The position numbers and the translations under genes were made by a program. The notes below the pieces were generated by a model, which saw only the letters and a program-made list of their open reading frames with translations, made no database searches and was not told where the DNA came from. From Rhizobium sp. CCGE 510 (lineage in GTDB: Bacteria > Pseudomonadota > Alphaproteobacteria > Rhizobiales > Rhizobiaceae): a stretch of DNA of 64,000 nucleotides. Each line of letters starts with the position of its first letter. Position 1 is the stretch's first letter. Shown in pieces: positions 37,301-45,119 of this stretch. Location: assembly GCF_000292525.1 (NCBI RefSeq), contig NZ_AEYF01000022.1, forward strand, positions 62,001-126,000, in the 5' to 3' direction.

Positions 37301-37431
37301 TAATCACTCATGCTTAGGGTTATCGAGGGTGCAGCCGCAGTTTCCGGACGTATATGATCATTGGGGTCATCTGAAGGATTGGTCGTTCCATAGACAAGAA
37401 GTTTTGTGAGAGCGAATTCATCAACATTCAT
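34366..37431 (-). CDS. RTX-type secreted protein with vWA and Calx-beta domains
   Basis: 1021 residues from MNVDEFALTKLLVYGTTNPS. Order: unassigned N-terminal region (1-265); first RTX block about 300-348 (GGKGNDHLTGG, GGDGNDTLSGG, GGAGDDTLEGG); von Willebrand A domain about 413-635 with MIDAS DTTGS (421-425) and the later FGDAPPNDD loop; Calx-beta-like repeat about 638-745; second RTX block about 765-925; C-terminal RTX/serralysin-like tail to 1021. No N-terminal signal peptide, as expected for type I secretion. RTX repeats fold on calcium outside the cell. AT-richer than the backbone genes. Confidence 0.88.
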   Translation of the reverse strand: MNVDEFALTKLLVYGTTNPSDDPNDHIRPETAAAPSITLSMSDYLLEGAGRYAKASSTPLVQAFFADNERPNPTLEFGKSYTVSELRTALGTAAGLSFSVNNYFTGGTSGDFIERAYVFGSSQFHLGDGMTFNVSADGDYSISNLTIIANNDDFDFQSDRFVAQFPNWQLTQALDPYGLIPVIKNDTTGVKILYDGSGKSYASYTQHDFEADAAFVDDATGLVSKAAALSQLAVAEAGLLTGLGYLGSLNSEDLFRYYTADGKKIVYGTNDDDVIDRFPHPSGPNIGPELSADVYTAFQMVGGKGNDHLTGGVFSDELWGGDGNDTLSGGLGNDRMVGGAGDDTLEGGAFVLGSFEGDDSAVYKGGFSSYKIEFLEDDSVRIVDQGGNSEGTDTLTGVEFAEFSDKKVSLKPGQDIAFVIDTTGSMYDDIDAVKAQSTAIIDAIFDVDRGLLNSRIAVVGYNDPYTQTFTSFTDQSDPADRKSAAISAINELYASGGGDYPEAVYSGLLRALNGGAGEWRDNAAARKIILFGDAPPNDDYLASQVFALASDLNVSVSKSLVSASLSSNLYLTSFELADPDTGSVVPVQIFSIIIGGAGDTTDAFNDISGMTGGKSFTASDASEVVSALLEVINLPIYTISSDVASVDEGDSGSRIVQFTVSRDVADDAATLILAAGGTADDSDFTGLPASVSFKVGELSKTLSLAVIGDTAAEPDETITVTIGSISQPATYGSRSIVLTVLNDDTFVPIKPTDKDDDLLGTGNGDVIHALKGNDVVHALGGDDTVDGGIGADIMFGGAGNDTYIVDNKDDKVVEDEVAGTDDGGRDHVVSSVDFDLSPFVEDLRLTGNAVIGTGNSLDNHLVGGQNSNVLHGGAGADSLSGKGGSDTLYGGKGNDLLSGGEGSDWLYGGAGNDRLAGGQGRDYFVFNTALKGSTDRVNDFTVGEDTIVLDSAIFDTLEPGHLSSAEFSYSASATTFAQRVLYDSTSGRLLYDSDGLGDDSPLTIAILKSGVALDEGSIFVI

Positions 37432-37479
37432 TGACTTGTCCTCCGAAATACAAAACATTTCACGGACGAAAGGTTTGGT

Positions 37480-38181
37480 ATGCTTCCGCGGATGAAGATT
37501 GTTAATGGATACTTAATAAAATTCAAAGTAGCAACTGTTGTTGTGCCGTTTTGTATCGCATTGGCAGTGCCATTGGCCGCTGTCGCGCGTTGTCCCGGTA
37601 TGGGCGCCGAACAGAAAGGTTCATTGAGTGTGGCCGTGTCCGAAAACGTGACAGTCCACTTGAAGGATGAGGTGCTTGTTTTGGAGGTAAACGGCGTTGA
37701 AACCTCCATCACATCGGTCAAACAAGAGGACAATGGACCGCCTACGAATGTTGTGGCCCTAAGTGGCAACCTCTTTGCTGTTCTCGGCCCTCAAACGAGC
37801 TATCTTGTGCGGTTGACGAGCGACTCCGGGCGGTTAGCCTTGGGATCACGTGATAAGCTTCCGACACGATACGATATTCCCTGTGGACTCTGGGCACAAA
37901 CATTTGGGGCCTGTCCTGTAGCCCAAGCGACATTCAGCAAAGCCCTCCACGGCATCGTCGTTTCGGGTTGGTCAGGTGGCTCGCCGGAGGATTTTGGTGC
38001 AATCGTCTTTTCGGGCGAGAATGCAGGAGCACATACCCTGAAGTCTCCCGATGGCGCCCCTCTAGGCTATCTCTGGGATGACAATGCAGGGCATGCCGTT
38101 GTACGCACCCAATCAGGCAAAGGTTACTTGTTAAGCGCTTCAACCCTCGTTCAGTGCGGCAATTATCCGCCGTTGGAGTGA
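37480..38181 (+). CDS. Secreted protein of unknown function, divergent from the RTX gene
   Basis: 233 residues. Hydrophobic FKVATVVVPFCIALAVPLAAVA followed by a small-residue cleavage region is a signal peptide or anchor. The mature part is beta-rich with repeated strand-like phrases (NVVALSGNLFAVLGPQ, HGIVVSGWSGG, HAVVRTQSGKGYLLS), reminiscent of a propeller, and has several Cys (CPGM, CGLW, CPVA, CGNY). No family recognized. It shares a short divergent promoter region with the RTX gene. Confidence 0.6.
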   Translation: MLPRMKIVNGYLIKFKVATVVVPFCIALAVPLAAVARCPGMGAEQKGSLSVAVSENVTVHLKDEVLVLEVNGVETSITSVKQEDNGPPTNVVALSGNLFAVLGPQTSYLVRLTSDSGRLALGSRDKLPTRYDIPCGLWAQTFGACPVAQATFSKALHGIVVSGWSGGSPEDFGAIVFSGENAGAHTLKSPDGAPLGYLWDDNAGHAVVRTQSGKGYLLSASTLVQCGNYPPLE

Positions 38182-38290
38182 CAACGCCAAGATTGAGAGC
38201 GGCGGTGCAATATTCGACTCAGCGGGCAACTAGCTTGCCCTCGCTACAAGGTAGTGAGTCACGATAGAGCGTTCCGACCATTGTATAATT

Positions 38291-39226
38291 TCAATTTTCG
38301 CTACCTGCATAAGCGATATCTTCCACTTTCGGCGGCGTCTGTGCGGATTCCATTGCTACGGGATCCGACATCCTCAGCAATGGCAGGCGTTGCATATAGG
38401 TTTCGGCTTCGAGAGCTGCCCGCCGCTCCTCAAGCGTCGGATGCGTTGAAAGCATCGAGCCGGCGGCGACGCCGCGGAACATCAACCGTGCATGGGTGCG
38501 CTCGAATTCGCTCAGTTCCGGTCCGTTATGCAATTTCTCGAGCGCGGCAATCATATGCTCCTTGCTGGTGAGGGCGGCCCCGATGGCGTCAGCCCAGTAT
38601 TCGCGGCTGCGGGAGAGGCGCAGCACGAGCAGTTCCGAGACCCAGGTCAGGAACCAGCGGCCCCAGCGCTGGGCGGTCTCGGAAAAGCCGAGATACCAGA
38701 CCAGGGAGTTCTGGAACGAGCGGGCGAGGCCCATGCGGCGCATGTCGTTGTTGGCGATATGGGCCAGTTCGTGGCCAATGATGGCGTCCACCTCCACCTC
38801 GGTCAGCGTATCGATGAGCGGCTGGCCGATGACGACCAGGGCATTGTCGGCGCTGGCGCCGATGGCGTAGGCGTTGTTGTGCGGCATGACGCCGACCCAC
38901 GGTCGCGTCTTGAGGCCCAGCTTGGCGGCCAGCGCATAGACGCGCTGGGACAAGGCTTCATCTTCCTTGAGCAGGGTAATGCCGTGCTGGCGGAGCGCGC
39001 TTTCGCGCTGGCGACCGAGGCCGATCAGGCCCCAGATGGTGCCCCACAACGGCACCACCAGGAAACCGCCGGACGCGCTCCCGGCCGCAACCGCAATGCC
39101 TATCCCGACGGGCGCGGAGATGAGGCTGGCCCAGGCCAGACCGGCCCAGCTGCCAAAGACCAGGCCAAGCCAGGTCGGCAGGGTGCTATTCTTCAGGTTT
39201 TGATGGTTGATGGTCGTTTCCGTCAT
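38291..39226 (-). CDS. HtpX-like M48 membrane metalloprotease
   Basis: 311 residues. Two N-terminal membrane segments (WLGLVFGSWAGLAWASLISA and the Gly/Val-rich IGIAVAAGSASGGFLVV region), then the M48 active site IIGHELAHIANND and the downstream Glu in SREYWADAIGAALTS. Its start has GGGGAAAG upstream and lies 41 bp inside the coupling-protein gene, so the two are translationally coupled. In chromosomes HtpX degrades misfolded membrane proteins; in this element it may process conjugation proteins (inference). Confidence 0.88.
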   Translation of the reverse strand: MTETTINHQNLKNSTLPTWLGLVFGSWAGLAWASLISAPVGIGIAVAAGSASGGFLVVPLWGTIWGLIGLGRQRESALRQHGITLLKEDEALSQRVYALAAKLGLKTRPWVGVMPHNNAYAIGASADNALVVIGQPLIDTLTEVEVDAIIGHELAHIANNDMRRMGLARSFQNSLVWYLGFSETAQRWGRWFLTWVSELLVLRLSRSREYWADAIGAALTSKEHMIAALEKLHNGPELSEFERTHARLMFRGVAAGSMLSTHPTLEERRAALEAETYMQRLPLLRMSDPVAMESAQTPPKVEDIAYAGSEN

Positions 39227-40919
39227 CGCTTTCCCCTTTTGTGATCATGCCAATGCGGTTGCGGCAGGTCTCGCTCTTTTCATGCACGACGAGCTGCGTC
39301 TTGAACGGTCTGGTGCCCGCAATGTCGGTAATGCCGTAGCGCCAGCCGTCGCCCTGCCAGCCCCCGAGCAGTTCCCGGACCTCGTCGCTGGTGAGCAGCG
39401 GGCGGCCCAGAAACTGGACGCCCTCCGTCATCGAAAACCCGGTGTTGGTCGAGGCGTCGCCAGACCAGTCCCCGAGGTGGGAGGAAACGTTGGCGCCGGC
39501 GCTCGTAGTGGGGATCGCATGGGTTTTTTGGCCCAGATAGCCACCGATCATCTTGGCGGTGTCGTCGTCATTGATGCCGAAGAACTGCTTGACCGCGCAG
39601 TTGAGGAATGGGCGCCAGCTGTTGCCGGGATAGTGCTCCTCGATCGAATAGATGTCCTGCAGGAAGAACCATAGCCGGACACCGGCGCCGGCATGGGTGC
39701 GGATCGCATCGCGGTATTCCGGGAAGGGGCCGATGTTCAGGAATTCGTCGAGCACGAACAGGACCGGGATGTCCGGCACGCGCGGGTTGGCAAGCATGGC
39801 ATCGAGGGCAGTCTTCAGGACGACCCGGAGCCAGCCCGAGAACGTCTTCATCATGTCGAACGGGATTTCGATGTAGACCGTGGCGGGACGGTCCTTCAGG
39901 CTCTCGAAGTCGACCTCGCTGCCGCTGACGCTGCGCTGGATATCCACGTCCTTCCACTCGTAGAGCTTGCTGGTCAGCGTCTCCTGCAGAACCTTCAGTC
40001 CGCGCTGCGGGTCCTTTTCGAGGACCGCGCGGGCAGCGTCAGCGGACGGCGGGAAGGCTTCCATCTCCTTGGCAGCTTTGAGCAGGCTGCTGCCTTTCAG
40101 CGACGCCATCTGGCACACGGTTGCCAGAGTTCGGCGATGCGGCGGCGCCTTATAGCGGACATACATGATGATCGCCGTCATGAAGCCGACCGCGTCCTCG
40201 GCAAAGAACGTCGGCGACTTCGGGTCCCGCGGGAACATCTGCTGAGCGATGGCACGGGCGTCGGCGTCGCGACGCACGCGGCTGACCGGATCGAAGCGGT
40301 GGACGGGTTTACCCGAGCCTCCGTCGAGCGGCGCAATACGGTAAACCGGCCCCAGCTTGCTGCGCCATTGCGACGTCGCCTCGAACAGCTCACCCTTTGG
40401 GTCGAGCACGACGCAGCTTCCCTGATAGCGCAGCAGGTTGGGGATGATGGTGGTCTTGCCTTTGCCCGAGCGCGTCGGCGCGATCGTCAGGAGATGGCCG
40501 TCGCCATCCCAATGCACGAACCCCGCAGGCGAGGGCTGCCCTTCGTCGCTGAATGTTCCGAGCAGGATCGACCGGGGGTCGTCGAAGGCATTTCTGTCCC
40601 GGAGATAAGAATGAAGAGTCTGTGAGGTCGGCCACCGGGCCGAGCCGTATAGAGGCGGCGGGTCGGCAAGCTGGCGGTCACGCTCCTGGCGGGCAGCCAG
40701 ATCCCGCTTCGCACGCTCGATGATTGGCCCGGGATCTCTGCCTGAGCGGACTGCCGCCTCCACCGCGTCGGCGACTTCGGGGCCATACAGCTCCTCGACC
40801 TGCTGTCGAGCCGAGCGGGCTTTCAGCCGTCTTCCGGTCTTAAGTCCCCATTTTCCCCACTTCAGCGCAAGCGAGACGTTGCGCTGCAGATCCCCCAGCG
40901 GATCAAACTTATTGGTCAT
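39186..40919 (-). CDS. TraG/VirD4-type conjugal coupling ATPase, no N-terminal TM segments
   Basis: 577 residues. Walker A TIAPTRSGKGKTTIIPNLL, CVVLDPKGELFEATS, Walker B IPVLFVLDEFLNIG and LWFFLQDIYSIEEHY are typical of the T4SS coupling family. The N-terminus is charged and soluble (DPLGDLQRNVSLALKWGKWG), lacking the two membrane helices of VirD4. It should bring the relaxase-DNA complex to a secretion channel encoded elsewhere. Confidence 0.9.
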   Translation of the reverse strand: MTNKFDPLGDLQRNVSLALKWGKWGLKTGRRLKARSARQQVEELYGPEVADAVEAAVRSGRDPGPIIERAKRDLAARQERDRQLADPPPLYGSARWPTSQTLHSYLRDRNAFDDPRSILLGTFSDEGQPSPAGFVHWDGDGHLLTIAPTRSGKGKTTIIPNLLRYQGSCVVLDPKGELFEATSQWRSKLGPVYRIAPLDGGSGKPVHRFDPVSRVRRDADARAIAQQMFPRDPKSPTFFAEDAVGFMTAIIMYVRYKAPPHRRTLATVCQMASLKGSSLLKAAKEMEAFPPSADAARAVLEKDPQRGLKVLQETLTSKLYEWKDVDIQRSVSGSEVDFESLKDRPATVYIEIPFDMMKTFSGWLRVVLKTALDAMLANPRVPDIPVLFVLDEFLNIGPFPEYRDAIRTHAGAGVRLWFFLQDIYSIEEHYPGNSWRPFLNCAVKQFFGINDDDTAKMIGGYLGQKTHAIPTTSAGANVSSHLGDWSGDASTNTGFSMTEGVQFLGRPLLTSDEVRELLGGWQGDGWRYGITDIAGTRPFKTQLVVHEKSETCRNRIGMITKGESDDGNDHQPSKPEE

Positions 40920-41272
40920 GAAATGAATTGCCCCAGAAAATTATAGCTAGAGTAGCAATCCGAATGCGAAACGCAACCGGACTTTTATTGGGATTATACT
41001 TCGCTCGCGGGGCGGATCGGCCATACAGAAGGCCCAGCACAGGGCGGAACCGACCGTGCGTTCAGGGCCGGGATGATGCGTAGCGCCGTCTCAAGCGTGA
41101 ACACGCGCGGCGCAAGCGACGATAAAACCCAAGAAAGGCTATTTAATCCGATGGCAGACAAGTCTCCGGAACCGGAGGCGCCATTGGAGACTCTTAAGGT
41201 TGGACAACCTGAAGAGGCATCTTGTCATCCAGACCTGAAGTACCCCATATTTCTCCGCGTAAAGGGGGAGAA
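40920..41272. other. Divergent intergenic region
   Basis: About 350 bp between the coupling-protein start and the TIR gene. No gene supported; short plus-strand frames here have no recognizable content. GGGGGAGAA just before 41273 is the TIR ribosome site. Confidence 0.4.
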
Positions 41273-42241
41273 ATGCCAAACGTTTTCTTTTCATATTCGC
41301 ATGCGGATGAGCGGTTGAGGGACCAGTTGGAGATCCAGCTGTCGATGCTGAAACGTCAGGGCGTGATCGCAACGTGGCACGACCGGCGTATCGGCGCCGG
41401 CGAGGAAATCCACCCCGCGATCGACGACCATATCAACACGGACGACATCATTCTCCTGTTGGTCAGTCCCGATTTCATTGCCTCCGACTACTGCTACGAC
41501 ATTGAAATGCAGCGTGCGATGGAGCGCCATGACAGAGGCGACGCCATCGTCATTCCCGTCATTCTGCGGGCTTGTGATTGGCATCCCGCGCCATTCGGCA
41601 AGCTGAAGGCAGTTCCGCTCGATGGAAAGCCTGTCACTCACTGGCCGGACATCGACGAGGCTTTCCTGCAGGTCGCTAAGGCCGTCCGCGAAGCTGCCGC
41701 GCGTTCAGGCATCAAAGCTCAGGCTGCGCCTGCCCGGAGTACCCCGGTCGGGGTCACGCCATCCTCTCCCGTTCCTCAATCTCCGGCGCCGCGTTCCAGC
41801 AACCTGCGGCTCGCCAAGACTTTCACTCAGCGAGACAAGGACCGGTTCCGGGAGGAAACGTTCGAATACGTCGCCCGGTTTCTTGAGAATTCCCTCGGCG
41901 AACTCGGGGATCGGAATCCTGGCTTTGAAGGTGTCTTCAAGCGGGTGGACGCCAATCGGTTCTTCGCCACCATCTACCGAGATGGCAAAGATGTCGCCAG
42001 AGGGACCGTCTACACGGGCGGAGAGGCCTGGGGTCGAGGCATCAATTATGTGCAAGGTGAGACGACCGCCAGTAACACCATGAACGAGTCTCTGACAATC
42101 GAGGCGGACGACCAGACACTCTACCTCAAAAGCATGGGGATGGGATTCGGCCAGGACCGCGACCAGAAGCTTTCGCAGGAGGGTGCCGCGGAGTTGCTGT
42201 GGGGCATCCTTATCCGACCTCTCCAAGGCTCCAACTACTAG
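41273..42241 (+). CDS. TIR domain protein with unassigned C-terminal domain
   Basis: 322 residues. Residues 1-150 are a TIR domain: NVFFSYSHADERLRDQLEIQ, WHDRRIGAGEEIHPAI, ILLLVSPDFIASDYCYDIEM with candidate catalytic Glu78, and IPVILRACDWH. A Pro/Ser-rich linker (STPVGVTPSSPVPQSPAPRS) joins it to residues about 185-322, a domain that I do not recognize. Probably an NAD+-cleaving effector whose C-terminal part is the sensor (inference). The next gene starts 10 bp later. Confidence 0.85.
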   Translation: MPNVFFSYSHADERLRDQLEIQLSMLKRQGVIATWHDRRIGAGEEIHPAIDDHINTDDIILLLVSPDFIASDYCYDIEMQRAMERHDRGDAIVIPVILRACDWHPAPFGKLKAVPLDGKPVTHWPDIDEAFLQVAKAVREAAARSGIKAQAAPARSTPVGVTPSSPVPQSPAPRSSNLRLAKTFTQRDKDRFREETFEYVARFLENSLGELGDRNPGFEGVFKRVDANRFFATIYRDGKDVARGTVYTGGEAWGRGINYVQGETTASNTMNESLTIEADDQTLYLKSMGMGFGQDRDQKLSQEGAAELLWGILIRPLQGSNY

Positions 42242-42251
42242 GATCGAAAAC

Positions 42252-42728
42252 ATGCTGTCACTGGATGAATTCACCGTCGGCACTTTGGCAGATGCCAAAC
42301 CGCTGAGCCTAATGTTGCCCCACGGCCAGTACGATGAACCCGTCTTGGTCGGCCACATCGACGCCGCGCCGATGGCGTTGTTTCTCTCGGGCCAAATCGC
42401 CTTTCGCTATTTTCCGAGTGCGGACAATGATGATTGGCGCGGCCTTATTATTCCGAACGTGCGCGTCGAAGTGGACGAAACCAGCCTGCTTAATCCCGCA
42501 AGAGTCGATGTGCCGCAGGGTTCGGTTGTAAGACAGGACACCCGCCTCGTTGTCGAAGCGAAGCCGGAACGTTCATTGGGAGGATCAGCCTCAATTACTC
42601 TTTCAGAGAGTTTGAAGGACGTCGGCAAGTTGAGTATCGGCTTTGGCAATTGGCAGGTCGTGATAGGTGAGGGAAACGCAAAGCGCGTGCTGTGGCAGCG
42701 TAATCCTAAACCCCCAAAGGGTGCCTAG
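42252..42728 (+). CDS. Unknown protein paired with the TIR gene
   Basis: 158 residues from MLSLDEFTVGTLADAKPLSL. Beta-rich, no signal peptide, no family recognized (MALFLSGQIAFRYFPSADND, then LIIPNVRVEVDETSLLNPAR). Ten bases separate it from the TIR gene, so it is likely co-expressed and may be its regulator, sensor or inhibitor. Confidence 0.6.
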   Translation: MLSLDEFTVGTLADAKPLSLMLPHGQYDEPVLVGHIDAAPMALFLSGQIAFRYFPSADNDDWRGLIIPNVRVEVDETSLLNPARVDVPQGSVVRQDTRLVVEAKPERSLGGSASITLSESLKDVGKLSIGFGNWQVVIGEGNAKRVLWQRNPKPPKGA

Positions 42729-42942
42729 ACGATTCTGCGGATCTCCGCTGTGAGCGGCCCTAGGTTGATACGCTCCAATAAGCAAAGTCCGGATGCCCGA
42801 GGTCGGAACCGACCATGCATCCGGGGTTCATCAAATCGAGTGCAACCGTATGAGACGCTGGGATATGTGCGCGATGGCGGCGGAGGCGCGCGCGAATACG
42901 GGGTATAGCCTCCGGAACCGGTGGCGTTGGCCCTAAAGCGAA

Positions 42943-43140
42943 CTAGGCCCGTCTTTCCCGGTTCGTCGTCCAGAACGTGATCTGGGGCATGGGGCGAGCA
43001 TCCAGATAGCCCGTAATGATATCGGCTCGGACATCAAGTCCCGTTTTATGCGCGCGCCGAACAGCCTCGTTGACCATACGCATAGCCTCGATCAACTGAT
43101 CTTCTGCGATGAATTCTTCTTCGAGAGCCATACGTTCCAT
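42943..43140 (-). CDS. Small hypothetical protein
   Basis: 65 residues (MERMALEEEFIAEDQLIEAM, ending with PQITFWTTNRERRA). It looks like small conserved proteins of conjugative elements but no family is recognized. It lies downstream of the Fic gene on the same strand. Confidence 0.5.
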   Translation of the reverse strand: MERMALEEEFIAEDQLIEAMRMVNEAVRRAHKTGLDVRADIITGYLDARPMPQITFWTTNRERRA

Positions 43141-43187
43141 GAAAACCCTATGGGAGATTGAATACGGATCGGCGGGGTGCCGGATTG

Positions 43188-43766
43188 CTAGAGCATACCC
43201 TGGATTTCGCCGGACAGCGCGGTAATGTCACCGCTGAAACTGGCGATCATCGCGTCCAGAAATGGCTTTGGCCGTAGTTTGTCCTCATCCAGTCCGTACC
43301 CAGCATTGCGGGTGAGCATGGTCAGGAACACCAGTTGGATACGGCCATTGCCTTCACGGAAGGGGTGGATAGCGTTTAATTCGGCAAGAAACCGCGCCGC
43401 CTCTCGTGCAAAGCTGTCTTTGTCTTTGGCGCTCGCAAGATTTTTCCGAGCGGCCAACTCACTAAACAGCTTATTTGCCTCGCTCTCGATATATTCCGGA
43501 TAGCAGAACCAGTTGTCGCCTTTGCCCGTGCGGATGGTTCGAGTTTCGCCCGCCCAGTCGTATACGTCCTGAAAAAAATGCCGGTGCAGCGCGCGGTAAT
43601 GGGTAAAATCGAGACTACCTTCAGGGAGCGCTTCATCCGCCCTGGAGTCAAACATCAGTTGTTCGAACTCATCCAATTGATCCTGATCTGCGATGTCGGC
43701 CCTATTCCGCAATACATGCGTGCCAGGATAGCACAGCGGGTCTTCAACGGCATTGTAACGGACCAC
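43188..43766 (-). CDS. Fic/Doc family protein (Fic motif variant)
   Basis: 192 residues. Fic core HPFREGNGRIQL begins at His134; the beta-flap GETRTIRTGKGDNWFCYPEY is upstream, as in VbhT-like proteins. The canonical motif ends GNGRxxR, but the second Arg is Leu145 here. Fic proteins usually transfer AMP to target proteins. The GTG start lies 3 bp after the stop of the small gene upstream, the common antitoxin-then-Fic order. Confidence 0.88.
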   Translation of the reverse strand: MVRYNAVEDPLCYPGTHVLRNRADIADQDQLDEFEQLMFDSRADEALPEGSLDFTHYRALHRHFFQDVYDWAGETRTIRTGKGDNWFCYPEYIESEANKLFSELAARKNLASAKDKDSFAREAARFLAELNAIHPFREGNGRIQLVFLTMLTRNAGYGLDEDKLRPKPFLDAMIASFSGDITALSGEIQGML

Positions 43767-43769
43767 CCG

Positions 43770-43979
43770 TCAGCCCTTCTTGAAGGCTTTGACGATTTCG
43801 CTGCGGTAAGCGTCACCTTTGAGGCCGCTTGCGCTCAGTTTTTCCGATAGCGATTTGGAACCAGCATTTAGCTTCAATCCTTCGACCTCGGCGAACTTTG
43901 CGGCCTTCTGGGCGCCAATAGGACGCGTAACAAACTTACCGGTCTCGGCGGAACGAGCTGATTTGGTTTCTTTTCCCAT
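43770..43979 (-). CDS. Small protein upstream of Fic, putative antitoxin
   Basis: 69 residues from MGKETKSARSAETGKFVTRP, rich in Lys/Ser. It has the order, size and spacing of VbhA/FicA-type antitoxins, but the inhibitory (S/T)xxxE(G/N) motif is not evident, so the antitoxin label rests on position. Confidence 0.55.
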   Translation of the reverse strand: MGKETKSARSAETGKFVTRPIGAQKAAKFAEVEGLKLNAGSKSLSEKLSASGLKGDAYRSEIVKAFKKG

Positions 43980-44350
43980 GGCCCACCCTACCATTGCAAC
44001 CGACCCGTTGCCTACTGTTTTGTGGATTACGGTTGTGTCTCCGCGTGAAGGTGGCGGACGCCCAACGCCTTTGCCGCGCTCGCTCAGATCCCTCAGAGTT
44101 CGCCGTTCCGTCAAGAAAAGGGGAGCGATACGGAGGGGTGGGGTCTGCTCAGATGTCCCAGTCTATCATGGCGAACCGGCACGCCTCAAAAACGAGCGGC
44201 CCCTCCCATTTTGCCTCCGCTCCGTTGCACTGCGCTCCGACAAAATCGGTTCCTCCGCACGCCGGCGAGCCGGTCGCTGACGCGCTTTTTGACCCGCACC
44301 ACTTCCCCACGACAGCCCGCGCCATCTTTCTCAAACATCAGGAGACGACG
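43980..44350. other. GC-rich region without a supported gene
   Basis: About 370 bp upstream of two divergent small genes. Repeated short CTCCG/GCGCTCCGACA words recall the long leaders elsewhere in the island (44790-44921, 54186-54321). No convincing frame. Confidence 0.35.
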
Positions 44351-44515
44351 ATGCTGCTGGAACACCATATCGAGGAACTGCGGGCCGAACTCAGGGAGTG
44401 CATGGATGCGGGGGAGCGCCGCATCATCGAGGTCGAACTCGACTTGGCGCGGGCCGAGCTGGAGGTATTCCAAGCCGAATGCGAGGGCCGCATCAGCGCG
44501 GAGCCTCCCTTCTGA
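44351..44515 (+). CDS. Small helical hypothetical protein
   Basis: 54 residues, MLLEHHIEELRAELRECMDA onward, an amphipathic helical protein rich in Glu/Leu/Arg. CAGGAGACGACG upstream gives a good ribosome site. No family recognized. Confidence 0.55.
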   Translation: MLLEHHIEELRAELRECMDAGERRIIEVELDLARAELEVFQAECEGRISAEPPF

Positions 44516-44789
44516 GGGAGGCTGAGGTTATCGGCCGGGCGAATTGGCGTGTCCCAGTTTCATGGCTTCGGACGGTAGTTCGGCACCTTTCAGGCTTCCG
44601 GGAAAGAACAACGATGGCTGCCATTTCGCTCGGCTGACCAAGCAGCGCCAGGCCACCAGTGTGTGTCGTCCCCGTTTACGCCACGGAGAGATCTGGTTTG
44701 CTTGGGCTGTTTCACTGCTTCTCCCGTAGCGGCTGCGCTCCGCGGCCGGAACGGTCGGGGTATGCGTCCGGTTTCCGCCGCCGGCAATC
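44516..44789. other. Non-coding stretch ahead of a shared leader
   Basis: No supported gene. It leads into the 44790-44921 leader, and its reading frames show no recognizable protein. Confidence 0.35.
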
Positions 44790-44921
44790 GGCTGCCCGCT
44801 CCACTCGCTGCGCTCCCGTGTGGCCGTTGCCTGCGGCCGCCTGTGGCTTGGAAGCTCAGCGCAGAGAATCCCCGACCGGCCGCGAGAGGCGCAGCCGGAT
44901 AACCAACGGGGAGAACCCATC
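44790..44921 (+). repeat. Shared 5' leader, copy 1
   Basis: Begins GGCTGCCCGCTCCACTCGCT and ends near AGCCGGATAACCAACGGG, directly before the small gene at 44922. Copy 2 at 54186-54321 has the same blocks in the same order before a different gene (DUF3768). Conserved blocks: GGCTGCCCGCTCCA, CGCTCCCGTGT, GACCGGCCGC, and AGCCGG-TAACCA-CGGGAGAA. Confidence 0.6.
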
Positions 44922-45119
44922 ATGAAAAAGACCCAAAAGAGCAAACCCGACTACGCCGTCTACGTCGTCGAAGGGGAGGGCGACAACGCTCACTGGACGA
45001 AGATCGGCGCAGGCTGGTCGCACGGCGACGAGGAAGGCATCAACATCACTTTGTCGGCCCTGCCGCTGAATGGCCGCCTGACTATCCGTAAACCGAAAGC
45101 CCAACGGGACGACGCCTAA
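44922..45119 (+). CDS. Small conserved protein before the methyltransferase
   Basis: 65 residues, MKKTQKSKPDYAVYVVEGEG onward with ALPLNGRLTIRKPKAQRDDA at the end. Ribosome site GGGGAGAA. Its TAA overlaps the methyltransferase ATG by one base. Such short proteins occur in conjugative elements; function unknown. Confidence 0.65.
   Translation: MKKTQKSKPDYAVYVVEGEGDNAHWTKIGAGWSHGDEEGINITLSALPLNGRLTIRKPKAQRDDA

Noticed and set aside
31741..40919. Self-transmissible conjugative element
   Set aside because: Relaxase and coupling protein are present but no VirB/Trb channel genes are visible in the window.
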